A DNA stretch of 64,000 nucleotides from Litorimonas sp051251645 (GCA_051251645.1 JBPOEY010000001.1:496001-560000); one strand, 5' to 3'; shown: positions 17,148 through 26,594, numbered from the stretch's first letter. Numbers and translations: made by a program. The notes: generated from the letters alone by a model not told the origin.

Positions 17148-17854
17148 GCGGCTAGCACCGGGTTATGTCCCAGAGCCGTATCGGCTTCGGCCATGGCTTG
17201 GTTCATGTCAGCTTCGACCTGTGCACGGATTGTTTCCATCTCAGCCTCTGTGGCTGTCTCTGCGATTCGTACAGGCGTCCCCCAGACAATTTGACCGCGA
17301 CCAAAAGGGAGTGGCAGGACAAATCGGTCCCAACTGTTGAACTGTTTACGGTTCGCGACGGAAAATGTGCATGGCAGAATGGGTGCACCCGAAAGCTTGG
17401 CCAGGCGGAATGGCCCGATGGGCACGCGCTGCCGTGGTCCGCGGGGTCCGTCCGGTGTGATGACAATGCAGCCGCCCTGTTCAATTGCATCAAGGATTTC
17501 TCGCCCGGCTTTGCCGCCGCCTTTGATCTTTGTCTTCGCCGCATTTTTGGCGGATCCACGCACAGTGGAGAGGCCGAGCCAGCGGCATGTCCACGCCACA
17601 ACAGCCCCATCGCGTGATTTTGAGATCAGAACATGCGGATGCTGGAACCGTTTTTTCCACGCGCTCGTAAGGAGAAGGAAGCGAGAATGGAACGTCAGCG
17701 CGATCAGTCCATTACCGCTACGAATAACGGGGTCGGCCCGGTCTGCGTGAAGAATTTCCCAGCGCGTCGTATATTTGACCAGCGTCATCCACAGTGCGAC
17801 AAGCCCGCCAAGAAGGGCCTGCATGAACGCGGAGCGCATCAAGCGTTTGAACAC
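17144..17854 (-). CDS. DUF374 lysophospholipid acyltransferase family protein
   Basis: First gene of the lipid A operon; 236 aa. It belongs to DUF374, a branch of the LPLAT superfamily often found beside waaA and lpxK. The N-terminal hydrophobic helix (residues ~8-27) would anchor it. Motifs seen are LTFHSRFLL (degenerate HX4D block), STVRGSAKN and the phosphate-binding ITPDGPRGPRQRV. It probably acylates or remodels an envelope lipid; the substrate is unknown. Its start lies 46 bp from the divergent phosphatase gene. Confidence 0.88.
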   Translation of the reverse strand: MFKRLMRSAFMQALLGGLVALWMTLVKYTTRWEILHADRADPVIRSGNGLIALTFHSRFLLLTSAWKKRFQHPHVLISKSRDGAVVAWTCRWLGLSTVRGSAKNAAKTKIKGGGKAGREILDAIEQGGCIVITPDGPRGPRQRVPIGPFRLAKLSGAPILPCTFSVANRKQFNSWDRFVLPLPFGRGQIVWGTPVRIAETATEAEMETIRAQVEADMNQAMAEADTALGHNPVLAA

Positions 17855-17900
17855 AACTGCCCTCCCTGATAACGGCCACCTTCAACATGACGTGGGCTAT

Positions 17901-18581
17901 ATGGCTGACTTAGGCGACAAACCTCTCGATCTCAACGATCCAAAAGACCGAAAGCAGGCGCAATATGACCTGACGTGGGGGGATCATGGATTCCTCCGTA
18001 AACGGTTTGCCAATCGGCATGATTTGGGCGGCGGTATGTTCCGCGAAAACCAGCCCTCGCCAGACCGCATCAAAATCTGGGCCGATGAAGGCATAAAGAC
18101 TGTCGTCAATCTCCGGGGGCCGTCGCCCAAAGGCTTCTATTTGTTGGAAAAAGAAGCCTGCGAAGCGCATGGCATCGCGCTAGAAAATTACCGCATGTAT
18201 TCACGCGACGTGCATACGGTGGAGCGCTTACTCGGCACGAAAGAGCTGTTTGACCGGATTGAATATCCCGCTGTCATGCATTGCAAATCAGGGGCGGACC
18301 GGACCGGCGTTATGGGTGTGCTCTATCGTCACTTCCGCATGGGCGATTCGATTGAGGACGCGATGGAGCAACTCTCGTTCAAATACCTCCATGTCCGTCA
18401 GGGCAAAACGGGCATGCTCGACTTTTTCTTCAAGGATTTTCTTGCCTATCAGGTGGACCATCCGGACGTGTCATTCGAAGACTGGGTCAAAGGCCCCTAT
18501 GACCCGGCGGACGTAAAGGCACGGTTTATGGCACAGTGGAGCGGCAATCCGATTACGGAACTCATACTGCGGCGGGAGTAA
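17901..18581 (+). CDS. Dual-specificity/tyrosine phosphatase-like protein
   Basis: A 226-residue cytoplasmic phosphatase of the DSP-PTP class found in alphaproteobacteria. The P-loop is HCKSGADRTG, with nucleophile Cys128 and Arg134; VVNLRGP is the conserved strand and loop before it, and an Asp in SRDVHT may be the general acid. The C-terminal part is alpha-helical. The frame is open upstream, but I start at 17901 because the upstream stretch overlaps the divergent DUF374 gene. The substrate is not predictable; its position beside the lipid A operon suggests a lipid or envelope role, which is only inference. Confidence 0.85.
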   Translation: MADLGDKPLDLNDPKDRKQAQYDLTWGDHGFLRKRFANRHDLGGGMFRENQPSPDRIKIWADEGIKTVVNLRGPSPKGFYLLEKEACEAHGIALENYRMYSRDVHTVERLLGTKELFDRIEYPAVMHCKSGADRTGVMGVLYRHFRMGDSIEDAMEQLSFKYLHVRQGKTGMLDFFFKDFLAYQVDHPDVSFEDWVKGPYDPADVKARFMAQWSGNPITELILRRE

Positions 18582-18651
18582 GAAACGCAGTTTCGTTTGG
18601 CACCATTCTTCTTTTGAGACGTAAAAAAGGCTCAAACCAAGAGGAATTAAT

Positions 18652-19362
18652 ATGTCATCCCCCAAAGTCGCAATCATCGTCACCTCTCACACAGAGATGG
18701 GCGGTCCTGATACTGAGCCAACAGGCGTTTGGCTCGAAGAACTGACAACGCCTTATTATGATCTGACTGACGCTGGTATGGACGTCGACGTTTATACGAT
18801 TGCGGGCGGCGCCGTGCCTGTCGATCCCCGCAGTATCGGTGGTGATGATGAGCCAGAGGCAAGCGTGAAGCGCTATCGCGACGACGCGGATGTCCAAGCC
18901 ATGTTTGACAATACGCCATCAGTTGAGGCCGTTTCAGTCGCTGATTACGATGTTGTCTTCCTGCCCGGTGGTCACGGCACCATGTTTGATTATCCGAAAA
19001 GCGCCACCCTCAAATCTATCGTTGAACAGACGCTAATCACAGACAAGCTCTTGGCGTCCGTGTGTCATGGTCCAGCGGGCCTCACCACAGCTGTGGATGC
19101 GAGCGGCACGTCAATGATGGCGGGGCGCCGCGTTACAGGCTTCACCAATTCCGAGGAAGACGCGGTTGGCCTCAGCGATACCGTCCCGTTTCTGTTGGAA
19201 GACCGTCTAAAAGCCCTTGGCGCAGATTATGTGTCCGGCCCTGATTGGGAACCCTTTGCCGTGCGCGATGGTGGATTGATTACAGGGCAAAACCCGCAGT
19301 CTGCGAGCAAAGTTGCGACCCTCATCTTGGAAGCCCTAGAAGAGCGCAAAATAAACGCCTAA
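18652..19362 (+). CDS. DJ-1/PfpI family protein (type 1 glutamine amidotransferase-like)
   Basis: A 236-residue protein of the Hsp31/DJ-1 branch. The nucleophile elbow is SVCHGPAGL, and FLPGGHGTMFD is the conserved loop beside it. Family members act as glyoxalase III, deglycase or chaperone. A good Shine-Dalgarno sequence (agagga) lies 7 bases before the ATG. The glyoxalase/VOC gene follows 8 bp later, so a shared role in detoxifying methylglyoxal or other aldehydes is a reasonable inference. Confidence 0.9.
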   Translation: MSSPKVAIIVTSHTEMGGPDTEPTGVWLEELTTPYYDLTDAGMDVDVYTIAGGAVPVDPRSIGGDDEPEASVKRYRDDADVQAMFDNTPSVEAVSVADYDVVFLPGGHGTMFDYPKSATLKSIVEQTLITDKLLASVCHGPAGLTTAVDASGTSMMAGRRVTGFTNSEEDAVGLSDTVPFLLEDRLKALGADYVSGPDWEPFAVRDGGLITGQNPQSASKVATLILEALEERKINA

Positions 19363-19370
19363 GGTCGGGT

Positions 19371-19826
19371 ATGGAATATTTACACACGATGGTTCGTATT
19401 GCGGACATTGAGGCCTCGCTCAACTTTTATTGCGAGGCGCTCGGTCTCGAAGAAATGAGCCGATATGAGAATGAAGGCGGGCGTTTCACGCTCGTCTTCC
19501 TTGCGGCTCCCGGCGATGCAGAACGGGCGCGTGAGCATAAAGCGCCGATGGTCGAACTGACCTATAATTGGCCGACCGATGACGGCGATGATGAGGCTTA
19601 TACGGGCGGTCGGAACTTTGGTCATCTGGCCTACCGCGTCGATGATATTTATGTCGTGTGCGAGCGGTTACAGGCCAAGGGCGTGACGATTAATCGTCCA
19701 CCGCGCGATGGCCATATGGCGTTCGTGCGCTCCCCGGACGGCATTTCCATTGAGTTGCTGCAGCGCGGGGATAATTTGCCCCCAAAAGCCCCGTGGAAAG
19801 ACATGGAAAATGTCGGGGTCTGGTAA
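19371..19826 (+). CDS. gloA: VOC family protein, lactoylglutathione lyase-like
   Basis: A 151-residue two-module VOC protein. It begins YLHTMVRIADIEASLNFY and contains NFGHLAYRVDDIY and SPDGISIELLQRG, the His and Glu positions that bind the metal in glyoxalase I. The start at 19371 gives the normal GloA N-terminus; the longer frame overlaps the DJ-1 gene. It probably converts the methylglyoxal-glutathione adduct to lactoylglutathione. It forms a two-gene unit with the DJ-1 protein. Confidence 0.85.
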   Translation: MEYLHTMVRIADIEASLNFYCEALGLEEMSRYENEGGRFTLVFLAAPGDAERAREHKAPMVELTYNWPTDDGDDEAYTGGRNFGHLAYRVDDIYVVCERLQAKGVTINRPPRDGHMAFVRSPDGISIELLQRGDNLPPKAPWKDMENVGVW

Positions 19827-19925
19827 TATCGGGACTGCTTCTGCGTTACCATCACATTGTTCGCAGATCGAGTTTCAGACGCCGTATACGACATGTTCGA
19901 TTTCAAATTCTGAGGACCGAGATCA

Positions 19926-21158
19926 ATGACTGCACATCCATACACCGCAGGACAGTTGCTCCCGAAAGAAACGCCGACACTCGGTAAATTTTCGTGGGAA
20001 GACCCGTTCCTGCTCAACGATCAGCTCACCGAAGAAGAGCGGATGATCAAAGAGGCGACAGCCGCGTTTGCCTCTGAGCATTTGGCGCCGCGTATCATTG
20101 ACGCCTTCGCCGACGAAACTGTCGATCCGTCGCTCTTCAAGATGATGGGCGACCAAGGGCTACTCGGTGTCACATTACCGGAAAAATATGGCGGTCTTGG
20201 CGCAGGCTATGTCTCTTATGGTTTGGTCGCGCGCGAAGTGGAGCGAGTCGATTCAGGATATCGCTCGATGATGTCCGTCCAGTCCTCGCTCGTGATCTAT
20301 CCGATTTATGCCTATGGCAGCGAAGAGCAGCGCCAGAAATATTTGCCGGGTCTGGCGAGCGGTGATTTGATTGGGTGTTTCGGTTTGACGGAACCGGATG
20401 CCGGATCGGATCCGGGCGGCATGAAGACAACAGCGAAAAAGGTCGATGGCGGCTATAAGCTCAACGGCGCGAAAATGTGGATTTCCAACGCACCGATTGC
20501 GGATGTGTTCGTTGTTTGGGCCAAATCTGATGCCCATGACGGCAAAATCAGAGGTTTTATTCTCGACAAAGGCATGAAAGGCCTCAGCGCTCCGAAAATT
20601 AGCGGCAAGCTCAGCCTCCGTGCGTCTGTGACAGGCGAGATCGTTATGGAGGACGTTACCGTCTCCGAGGACGCGCTCATGCCACATGTCGAAGGTCTCA
20701 AAGGGCCATTTGGCTGTTTGAACCGCGCGCGTTATGGCATCGCCTGGGGCGCAATGGGCGCAGCAGAATTCTGCTGGCACGCGGCCCGTCAATATGGCTT
20801 GGACCGGATCCAATTTGATCGTCCTTTGGCCGGAACGCAGCTGTTTCAGAAGAAACTCGCCGATATGCAAACTGAAATTGGCTTAGGCTTACAAGCCGCG
20901 TTGCAAGCGGGTCGCTTGATGGATGAGGCGAAAGCCGCGCCGGAACTGATCTCGCTGATTAAACGCAATAATTGCGGCAAGGCGCTCGATATTGCGCGCG
21001 AATCCCGGGATATGCACGGGGGCAATGGCATTTCCGGCGAGTATCAAGTGATGCGCCATATGGTGAACTTAGAGACCGTCAATACTTATGAAGGCACGCA
21101 TGATATTCACGCGCTGATCTTGGGACGGGCGCAAACGGGTCTTCAGGCTTTCTCCTAG
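19926..21158 (+). CDS. gcdH: Glutaryl-CoA dehydrogenase
   Basis: FAD enzyme that oxidises and decarboxylates glutaryl-CoA to crotonyl-CoA, the last specific step of lysine and tryptophan breakdown; 410 aa. The diagnostic glutaryl-CoA dehydrogenase segments are SVQSSLVIYPIYAYGSEEQ, CFGLTEPDAGSDPGGM and the catalytic-base block NTYEGTHDIHALILGRA, which match the human enzyme closely. It is the first gene of a tight operon: the E1 fusion gene begins 2 bp after its stop. Confidence 0.96.
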   Translation: MTAHPYTAGQLLPKETPTLGKFSWEDPFLLNDQLTEEERMIKEATAAFASEHLAPRIIDAFADETVDPSLFKMMGDQGLLGVTLPEKYGGLGAGYVSYGLVAREVERVDSGYRSMMSVQSSLVIYPIYAYGSEEQRQKYLPGLASGDLIGCFGLTEPDAGSDPGGMKTTAKKVDGGYKLNGAKMWISNAPIADVFVVWAKSDAHDGKIRGFILDKGMKGLSAPKISGKLSLRASVTGEIVMEDVTVSEDALMPHVEGLKGPFGCLNRARYGIAWGAMGAAEFCWHAARQYGLDRIQFDRPLAGTQLFQKKLADMQTEIGLGLQAALQAGRLMDEAKAAPELISLIKRNNCGKALDIARESRDMHGGNGISGEYQVMRHMVNLETVNTYEGTHDIHALILGRAQTGLQAFS

Positions 21159-21160
21159 AC

Positions 21161-23383
21161 ATGAGCTACGATCACGCGGAAACCGTCCATAAGAATTTTA
21201 TCTCTCGGACCCGCGCCGGCGATTTTCCGCAGCTGGAGAGTGCGCTCACGTTAAAAGGGGCGGGCCTTACCAGTCATGATCTGGTTGCGCTGTTTGACGC
21301 GCAACTCCTGTCACGTCATCTCGACCGCGTGGCGCTAAAGCTGCAAGCTCGCGGGGAGGGGTTTTATACGATTGCGTCCTCAGGGCATGAGGGCAATGCG
21401 GCGCTGGCGTGGGCGACACGCCCCGACGATATGGCCTTTCTGCACTACCGTGATGCGACCTTCCAAATCGCCCGGTCCTTGCAAGTGCCGGGCACAACCC
21501 CGCTGTGGGATATGCTGCTCAGTTTCTCGACCGCGAAAGAGGATCCTATCTCGGGCGGGCGGCATAAGGTTTTAGGATCCAAGGCACTGGCGATCCCGCC
21601 TCAAACTTCAACGATTGCGTCCCATTTACCCAAAGCGCTCGGCGCGGCGTTTAGCATTCCGCTGTCAAAGCGGATCACGCCGGAGCATCAACAGCTCAAG
21701 ACGGACGGGATTATTGTCTGCACCTTTGGCGATGCGTCACTCAATCATTCGACGTCACAAGGCGCGCTGAATACGGCGAGTTGGACGGCGTTCCAGGGCT
21801 CGCCTTTGCCACTGCTGTTTGTCTGCGAAGATAATGGCATTGGAATTTCGACCAAAACGCCCACTAATTGGGTTGAGCAGTCGGTAAAATCCCGGCCTGC
21901 GCTTGAGTATTTTCAATCGAATTCCCTCGATATCGTCGCCGCTTACGACACGGCATCACGGGCGGTCGACTTTGTCAGGCGTCACCGCAAGCCCGCTTTT
22001 CTTCATGCGAAATGCGTGCGCCTTTATGGTCATGCGGGTCCGGATGCACCGAGCACATATCTATCGAAGTCAGAGATCAAAGCGACTGAAGCGCAAGATC
22101 CGCTGCTCTACACAGCGGCGCGCTTGGTCAGTGAAGGTATTCTGACGCCTCACGAGATCGTCGCCCGCTATGAGCAGACGGCGGCCCGTGTCGAGCGCGT
22201 GGCGGAGCAGGCAATCAAGCGTCCGAGATTGCAGACGGCAGAGGAGGTCGCGGAGAGTTTGATCCCGCCGACACGTATGAGCGCCGATGTGACCCCGCCC
22301 ACTGAAAAGGCCCGCAACGCCTGTCTCGGTGACAGCGATCTACGCGCAACGGCCCAGCCGCAACATATGGCAAAGCTTATCAATCTCGCGCTGACAGACC
22401 TTATGTTGGCGCATGAAGAGATCATCGTCGCGGGCGAAGATGTGGGTCGCAAAGGCGGCGTTTACGGCGTGACCCAACGCCTCCAGAAACGGTTCGGCGC
22501 GCACCGCGTGATTGACTCATTGCTCGATGAGCAAGCGATCCTCGGGCTCGGCATTGGCATGGCGCATAATGGCTTCCTGCCTATTCCTGAAATTCAGTTT
22601 CTCGCCTATCTTCACAATGCTATTGATCAATTACGAGGTGAAGCGGCGACATTGCCGTTCTTTTCCAAAGGGCAGTTTACTAACCCGATGGTCGTTCGGA
22701 TCGCGGGCCTTGGCTATCAGCGCGGCTTTGGCGGTCACTTCCACAATGAAAATAGTGTTACGGCGCTGCGCGATATTCCGGGCCTCATCGTCGCGTGCCC
22801 GTCCAATAGTCATGACGCGGTTTTGATGTTGCGAGAATGCGTCAGACTCGCCCGCGAAGAGCAAAGGCTCGTCGTCTTTCTAGAGCCGATTGCGCTCTAT
22901 ATGACACGCGATTTGCACGAACCGAGTGACGGGGGGTGGACGTTTTCCTATCCGCAGCCGGATACGGATGAGGCTATGTCTCTCGGTGATGTGGGGGTCC
23001 ACGGCTCAGGAAAAGACCTCGCCATCATCACCTACGGCAATGGGGCTTATCTCTCTCAGCAAGCGCAAAAAATTCTTGAATCTGACCATGGTATTGATTG
23101 CCGTGTCATTGATATGCGCTGGCTGTCACCTCTGCCAAAAGAAGCGATTTTGAAAGCCGTCGAGGGCGTAGATCGTGTCTTGATCGTCGATGAATGCCGG
23201 GAACAAGGCTCGCACAGCGAAGCCCTGATGGCGTTGTTTGCGGAATCCAGTGATCTGCCGACCGCCCGGATTATGGCCGATGATTGCTTCATCGCGACAG
23301 GCCCCGCCTTTGGAGTAACCATGCCAGACCGGGATAAAATCGTGAGCAAAGCTGTCGCCTTCGTCAAAGAGACGCAATCATGA
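21161..23383 (+). CDS. 2-oxoacid dehydrogenase E1, alpha-beta fusion
   Basis: A 740-residue single-chain E1 component. Residues ~1-350 are the alpha part with the thiamine diphosphate motif FGDASLNHSTSQGALN ... EDNGIGIST. Residues ~385-740 are the beta part (VAGEDVGRKGGVYGVT, then FGGHFHNENSVTALRDIPG and CREQGSHSEAL). E1 enzymes of this branched-chain/pyruvate class are usually two polypeptides. Its place between gcdH and a saccharopine dehydrogenase gene suggests that the substrate is 2-oxoadipate, giving glutaryl-CoA for the upstream enzyme; branched-chain 2-oxoacids are the alternative. No E2 or E3 gene is in the window. The stop overlaps the next start by 4 bases. Confidence 0.9.
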   Translation: MSYDHAETVHKNFISRTRAGDFPQLESALTLKGAGLTSHDLVALFDAQLLSRHLDRVALKLQARGEGFYTIASSGHEGNAALAWATRPDDMAFLHYRDATFQIARSLQVPGTTPLWDMLLSFSTAKEDPISGGRHKVLGSKALAIPPQTSTIASHLPKALGAAFSIPLSKRITPEHQQLKTDGIIVCTFGDASLNHSTSQGALNTASWTAFQGSPLPLLFVCEDNGIGISTKTPTNWVEQSVKSRPALEYFQSNSLDIVAAYDTASRAVDFVRRHRKPAFLHAKCVRLYGHAGPDAPSTYLSKSEIKATEAQDPLLYTAARLVSEGILTPHEIVARYEQTAARVERVAEQAIKRPRLQTAEEVAESLIPPTRMSADVTPPTEKARNACLGDSDLRATAQPQHMAKLINLALTDLMLAHEEIIVAGEDVGRKGGVYGVTQRLQKRFGAHRVIDSLLDEQAILGLGIGMAHNGFLPIPEIQFLAYLHNAIDQLRGEAATLPFFSKGQFTNPMVVRIAGLGYQRGFGGHFHNENSVTALRDIPGLIVACPSNSHDAVLMLRECVRLAREEQRLVVFLEPIALYMTRDLHEPSDGGWTFSYPQPDTDEAMSLGDVGVHGSGKDLAIITYGNGAYLSQQAQKILESDHGIDCRVIDMRWLSPLPKEAILKAVEGVDRVLIVDECREQGSHSEALMALFAESSDLPTARIMADDCFIATGPAFGVTMPDRDKIVSKAVAFVKETQS

Positions 23384-24408
23384 GCCAGACGAAGAAAACC
23401 GCGCTTGTCGTCTGTCCGGGACGCGGGGTCTATAATGCGGGTGAGTTGGGCTATCTCAAGACCCATCACGCCGACCGTGCGGATTTGATCACGTCTTTTG
23501 ATACGCAACGATCTGAATTGGGCCAGCCCTTGATTGCGGACTTGGATGGCAGCGAGCGTTTTTCCCGGTCCAAATTCACACGCGGCGATAACGCGTCGGG
23601 TCTGATCTATAGCTGCTCTTATGCCGACTTCCTCAGCATTGACCGGGACAGGTTCGACATTGTCGCCGTGACGGGGAATTCGATGGGCTGGTATACGGCG
23701 CTCGCTTGCGGCGGTGCGGTGTCCGCTGAGGACGGGTTTCGAACAGTCAACACCATGGGCACGATCATGCATGAGCATGCGGAGGGCGGCCAATTCGTCT
23801 ATCCGGCGATGGATGACGACTGGCGTTTGATACCAGACACACGGGATATATTGCTCGGCTTGGTCGACAGTATCGAGGATCTGTATGTGTCGATCTATTT
23901 CGGCGGAATGATCGTTTTTGCTGGAACGGATGCCGCGCTGGCAGAGGCCGAAGATAAGCTTGAACCCCTTCAAGGGCGATTTCCGATGCGTCTGCCAAAT
24001 CATGCCGCATTCCACACGCCTTTGATGGCGCCGAATTCTGAGAGCGGGTTCGCGGCTTTGCCACAGACGATGTTTCGGCAACCCACGCTGCCAATGATTG
24101 ATGGGCGGGGTAAGATTTGGATGCCCGGCGCGGCCAATATCACTGAGCTTTGGGATTATACTTTTGGCACACAAGTCATTGAGACCTATGATTTCACACG
24201 ATCAGTTCAAACAGGCTTGAAAGAATTCGCGCCGGAGTGCGTGATTGTCTTGGGTCCGGGCAATACGCTCGGCGGAGCGACAGCGCAATCTATGCTGATG
24301 TGCGATTGGAATGGTCAGTCAACAAAGGCGCAGTTCTTAGAACAACAAACGATTGATCCGACGATGTTGGCAATGGGGCATAAGGATCAACGAGCGCTCG
24401 TCGTTTAG
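23380..24408 (+). CDS. FabD-like acyltransferase, unusual
   Basis: A 342-residue protein with the malonyl-CoA:ACP transacylase fold. The nucleophile motif is VTGNSMGW (Ser101), and the partner His is in NHAAFHTPLM, so the catalytic pair is present. The N-terminal GQGSQ motif of FabD is replaced by CPGRG. In the segment aligned to the FabD helix that carries the malonate-binding Arg (R before G), this protein has TVNTMGTIM, so the Arg is missing. A non-malonyl acyl group is therefore likely. It is translationally coupled to the E1 gene. Its role in a lysine-type operon is unknown. Confidence 0.8.
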   Translation: MSQTKKTALVVCPGRGVYNAGELGYLKTHHADRADLITSFDTQRSELGQPLIADLDGSERFSRSKFTRGDNASGLIYSCSYADFLSIDRDRFDIVAVTGNSMGWYTALACGGAVSAEDGFRTVNTMGTIMHEHAEGGQFVYPAMDDDWRLIPDTRDILLGLVDSIEDLYVSIYFGGMIVFAGTDAALAEAEDKLEPLQGRFPMRLPNHAAFHTPLMAPNSESGFAALPQTMFRQPTLPMIDGRGKIWMPGAANITELWDYTFGTQVIETYDFTRSVQTGLKEFAPECVIVLGPGNTLGGATAQSMLMCDWNGQSTKAQFLEQQTIDPTMLAMGHKDQRALVV

Positions 24409-24536
24409 AGTTATTCTGCCGACATCGTCGAGAGGGCCACTGGCTCAGGTAAAAAATCCTGTAAACTCCGCAATTCGCACCATGACATGGGCGCATAAAC
24501 TTGGCATGGCGCACAACTTATATGCAGGAGAGTATG

Positions 24537-25595
24537 ATGAAGAGCATTGCCGTTCTAGGGTTGGGCAAAGTTGGCGCATTGGCCGCACAATTGCTGGTCG
24601 ATAGCGACTTTACTGTCGTGGGTGTTGATATGAACGCCAACCCGGACAATCATAATCATGACGTCCGTCGAATTGACGTCACAGACGCGGTTTCGCTTGG
24701 CACGCTCTTCGGTGACGTGGATGCGGTGCTGTCGTGTCTGCCTTATCATTTGAACATCGGTGTTTCTGACGTCGCGCATGCGGCGGGCATTCATTATTTC
24801 GATCTGACAGAGGATGTGCCGACCACGAACCACGTGCGTAAATTGGCTGAGACGTCCAAAGGCCTGATGGCGCCGCAATGTGGTCTGGCTCCGGGCTTCG
24901 TCGGCATTGTCGGCGCGGACTTGATTGAGAAATTTGACGAATGTCGCTCTTGTCGCATGCGGGTTGGTGCGCTGCCACAACACCCAACAGGCCTGATGGG
25001 TTACGCGTTTAATTGGTCACCCGAAGGCGTTGTCAATGAATATCTCAATGATTGTGAAGTCATTGAAGGTGGCGAGCGCAAGATGGTCTCTGCCATGGAA
25101 TGGCGCGAAAAAATCTTCATCGGCGGGTTAGAACTCGAAGCCTTCACCACGTCCGGCGGTCTGGGGACCATGTGCGAGACCTATCTCGGACGGGTCGCGA
25201 ACATGGACTATAAGACCATGCGTTATCCCGGTCACTTTGACCTGATGAACTTCTTCTTTCACGAGCTTCTGATGCGCGAAGACCGCCAAAAAGCGGGTGA
25301 AATTCTCATCAATGCCAAGCCGCCTGTCGAACAAGATATCGTCTATGTTCACGTTGCGGCTGAGGGCATGATCGACGGAAAACTGTCACGTAAAGAATTT
25401 GTCGGCGGCTACAAACCGTTGATGATCGCGGGCAAGAGCCGCACGGCCATCGCGTGGACAACGGCTGGTTCCGTTGTCGCCGTGATCGAGATGGTTCGCG
25501 CGGGCACGTTGCCAAGCAGCGGGTTCCTTAAGCAAGAAGACATCTCGCTCAGTGCTTTGATGGAAACTCGGACCGGTAGTTTTTACACGCGCTAG
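24537..25595 (+). CDS. Saccharopine dehydrogenase family protein
   Basis: A 352-residue NAD(P)-binding protein of the saccharopine dehydrogenase (LYS9-like) family. The Rossmann motif is VLGLGKVGALAAQLL; CGLAPGFVGIVGADLI and the C-terminal GGYKPLMIAGKSRTAIAWTT belong to the catalytic/dimer domain. It has two adjacent ATG codons (24534, 24537); the second is better spaced from the aggag site. It is fourth in the gcdH operon, after a 128-bp gap. Splitting saccharopine to glutamate and 2-aminoadipate semialdehyde is the predicted reaction. Confidence 0.88.
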   Translation: MKSIAVLGLGKVGALAAQLLVDSDFTVVGVDMNANPDNHNHDVRRIDVTDAVSLGTLFGDVDAVLSCLPYHLNIGVSDVAHAAGIHYFDLTEDVPTTNHVRKLAETSKGLMAPQCGLAPGFVGIVGADLIEKFDECRSCRMRVGALPQHPTGLMGYAFNWSPEGVVNEYLNDCEVIEGGERKMVSAMEWREKIFIGGLELEAFTTSGGLGTMCETYLGRVANMDYKTMRYPGHFDLMNFFFHELLMREDRQKAGEILINAKPPVEQDIVYVHVAAEGMIDGKLSRKEFVGGYKPLMIAGKSRTAIAWTTAGSVVAVIEMVRAGTLPSSGFLKQEDISLSALMETRTGSFYTR

Positions 25596-25608
25596 TCGGA
25601 CTTAGTGA

Positions 25609-25926
25609 CTAATCTAGGGGCATCTCAACGAGGCGCTCTTTTGTCGCCCGCTCAAGACCGATTCCGTCGACTGAAGCCCGGTCGACGGTGAAGCCCTGCT
25701 GGGCGGTGCGGTCCATGCGAACAGAGACCGCATTGCGGATTTCAGCAGGCGAGAGATGCGGGAGGGAATTCAAGGGCGCGGTGGGGCTAATCAGCATGAC
25801 CGAGCGGTCAAAATTGCGGTCAGCCGCATGTCCGGGCGCGCCAGCGTGCGCGATACTGGTCGTGCCAATAATGATGCCCGCCATTATGAGGCTATAGCGA
25901 CGGTTGTGGGATCGTGTGCGTGTCAT
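25609..25926 (-). CDS. Small exported protein, unknown
   Basis: A 105-residue protein with a signal peptide (hydrophobic SLIMAGIIIGTTSIAHA, cleavage near residue 28). The mature part is short, with a PHLSPAEIRNAVSVRMDR helix and a C-terminal GLERATKERLVEM. I do not recognise a family. I chose the ATG at 25926 because an upstream TTG lacks a binding site. It converges on the saccharopine dehydrogenase gene with 13 bp between stops. Confidence 0.6.
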   Translation of the reverse strand: MTRTRSHNRRYSLIMAGIIIGTTSIAHAGAPGHAADRNFDRSVMLISPTAPLNSLPHLSPAEIRNAVSVRMDRTAQQGFTVDRASVDGIGLERATKERLVEMPLD

Positions 25927-26043
25927 GAGGCTTATATCACCCTCAAATGAGACCAAACTTTGGCGCAGGTAAGGCTATGCCATGTTAGTTTGAGGTCGTG
26001 GAATAGTCAAAAATCCCGCGTGATCCAAGCCTAATTCTAAATC

Positions 26044-26454
26044 CTACCACTCTATGCCGCTAATACCGTCGCCGACATCCGCTGCGGACTCAGCGTCAGT
26101 TTCAGGATCAAAAACATAAGCTTCGGTTTGACTGCTCTCTGATTGATCGAGAAAATCATCGTCTAAATCTGTATAATTTTCATCCGCGAGTGGATTATAG
26201 CTCTCACGTGATTCAAATGCGCCCATTACATTAGATTTGGAATCAACGATGATGCGCTCGTATAATTGCGTGCTCGACTCAGATAGCGCCGTTGTTCCAG
26301 CTGATTGATGTGTCACCAATTGGGCATAGGTTGTCGGTAAAGGGGCAGCCGTGGTTTCATTTGAGGGTTTTGGATCTACTGCGATGGCTAACGTTGACGC
26401 GGAGGCCGTAAGAACCAATCCGGCTATTAGAGATTTCAAAATCATACGGGTCAC
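26044..26454 (-). CDS. Small acidic exported protein, unknown
   Basis: A 136-residue protein with a signal peptide (KSLIAGLVLTASASTLAIA). It starts with GTG at 26454, supported by a ggag site 8 bases upstream; an ATG 9 bases further in is the alternative. The mature part is Ser/Thr-rich, then Asp/Glu-rich (YTDLDDDFLDQSESS). No family is recognised. Confidence 0.65.
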   Translation of the reverse strand: MTRMILKSLIAGLVLTASASTLAIAVDPKPSNETTAAPLPTTYAQLVTHQSAGTTALSESSTQLYERIIVDSKSNVMGAFESRESYNPLADENYTDLDDDFLDQSESSQTEAYVFDPETDAESAADVGDGISGIEW

Positions 26455-26594
26455 GATCGTTTCTCCAATTTAACTTGATGACTCCTAATAAACTCTACTG
26501 AAGAGAAGACGTTCCCGCCGATTGAAGACGATGACAGTCGGGTATGAAATGTACGGGCTTCAAACACGATCAAACCGCCGGATTATCGGCCCAT

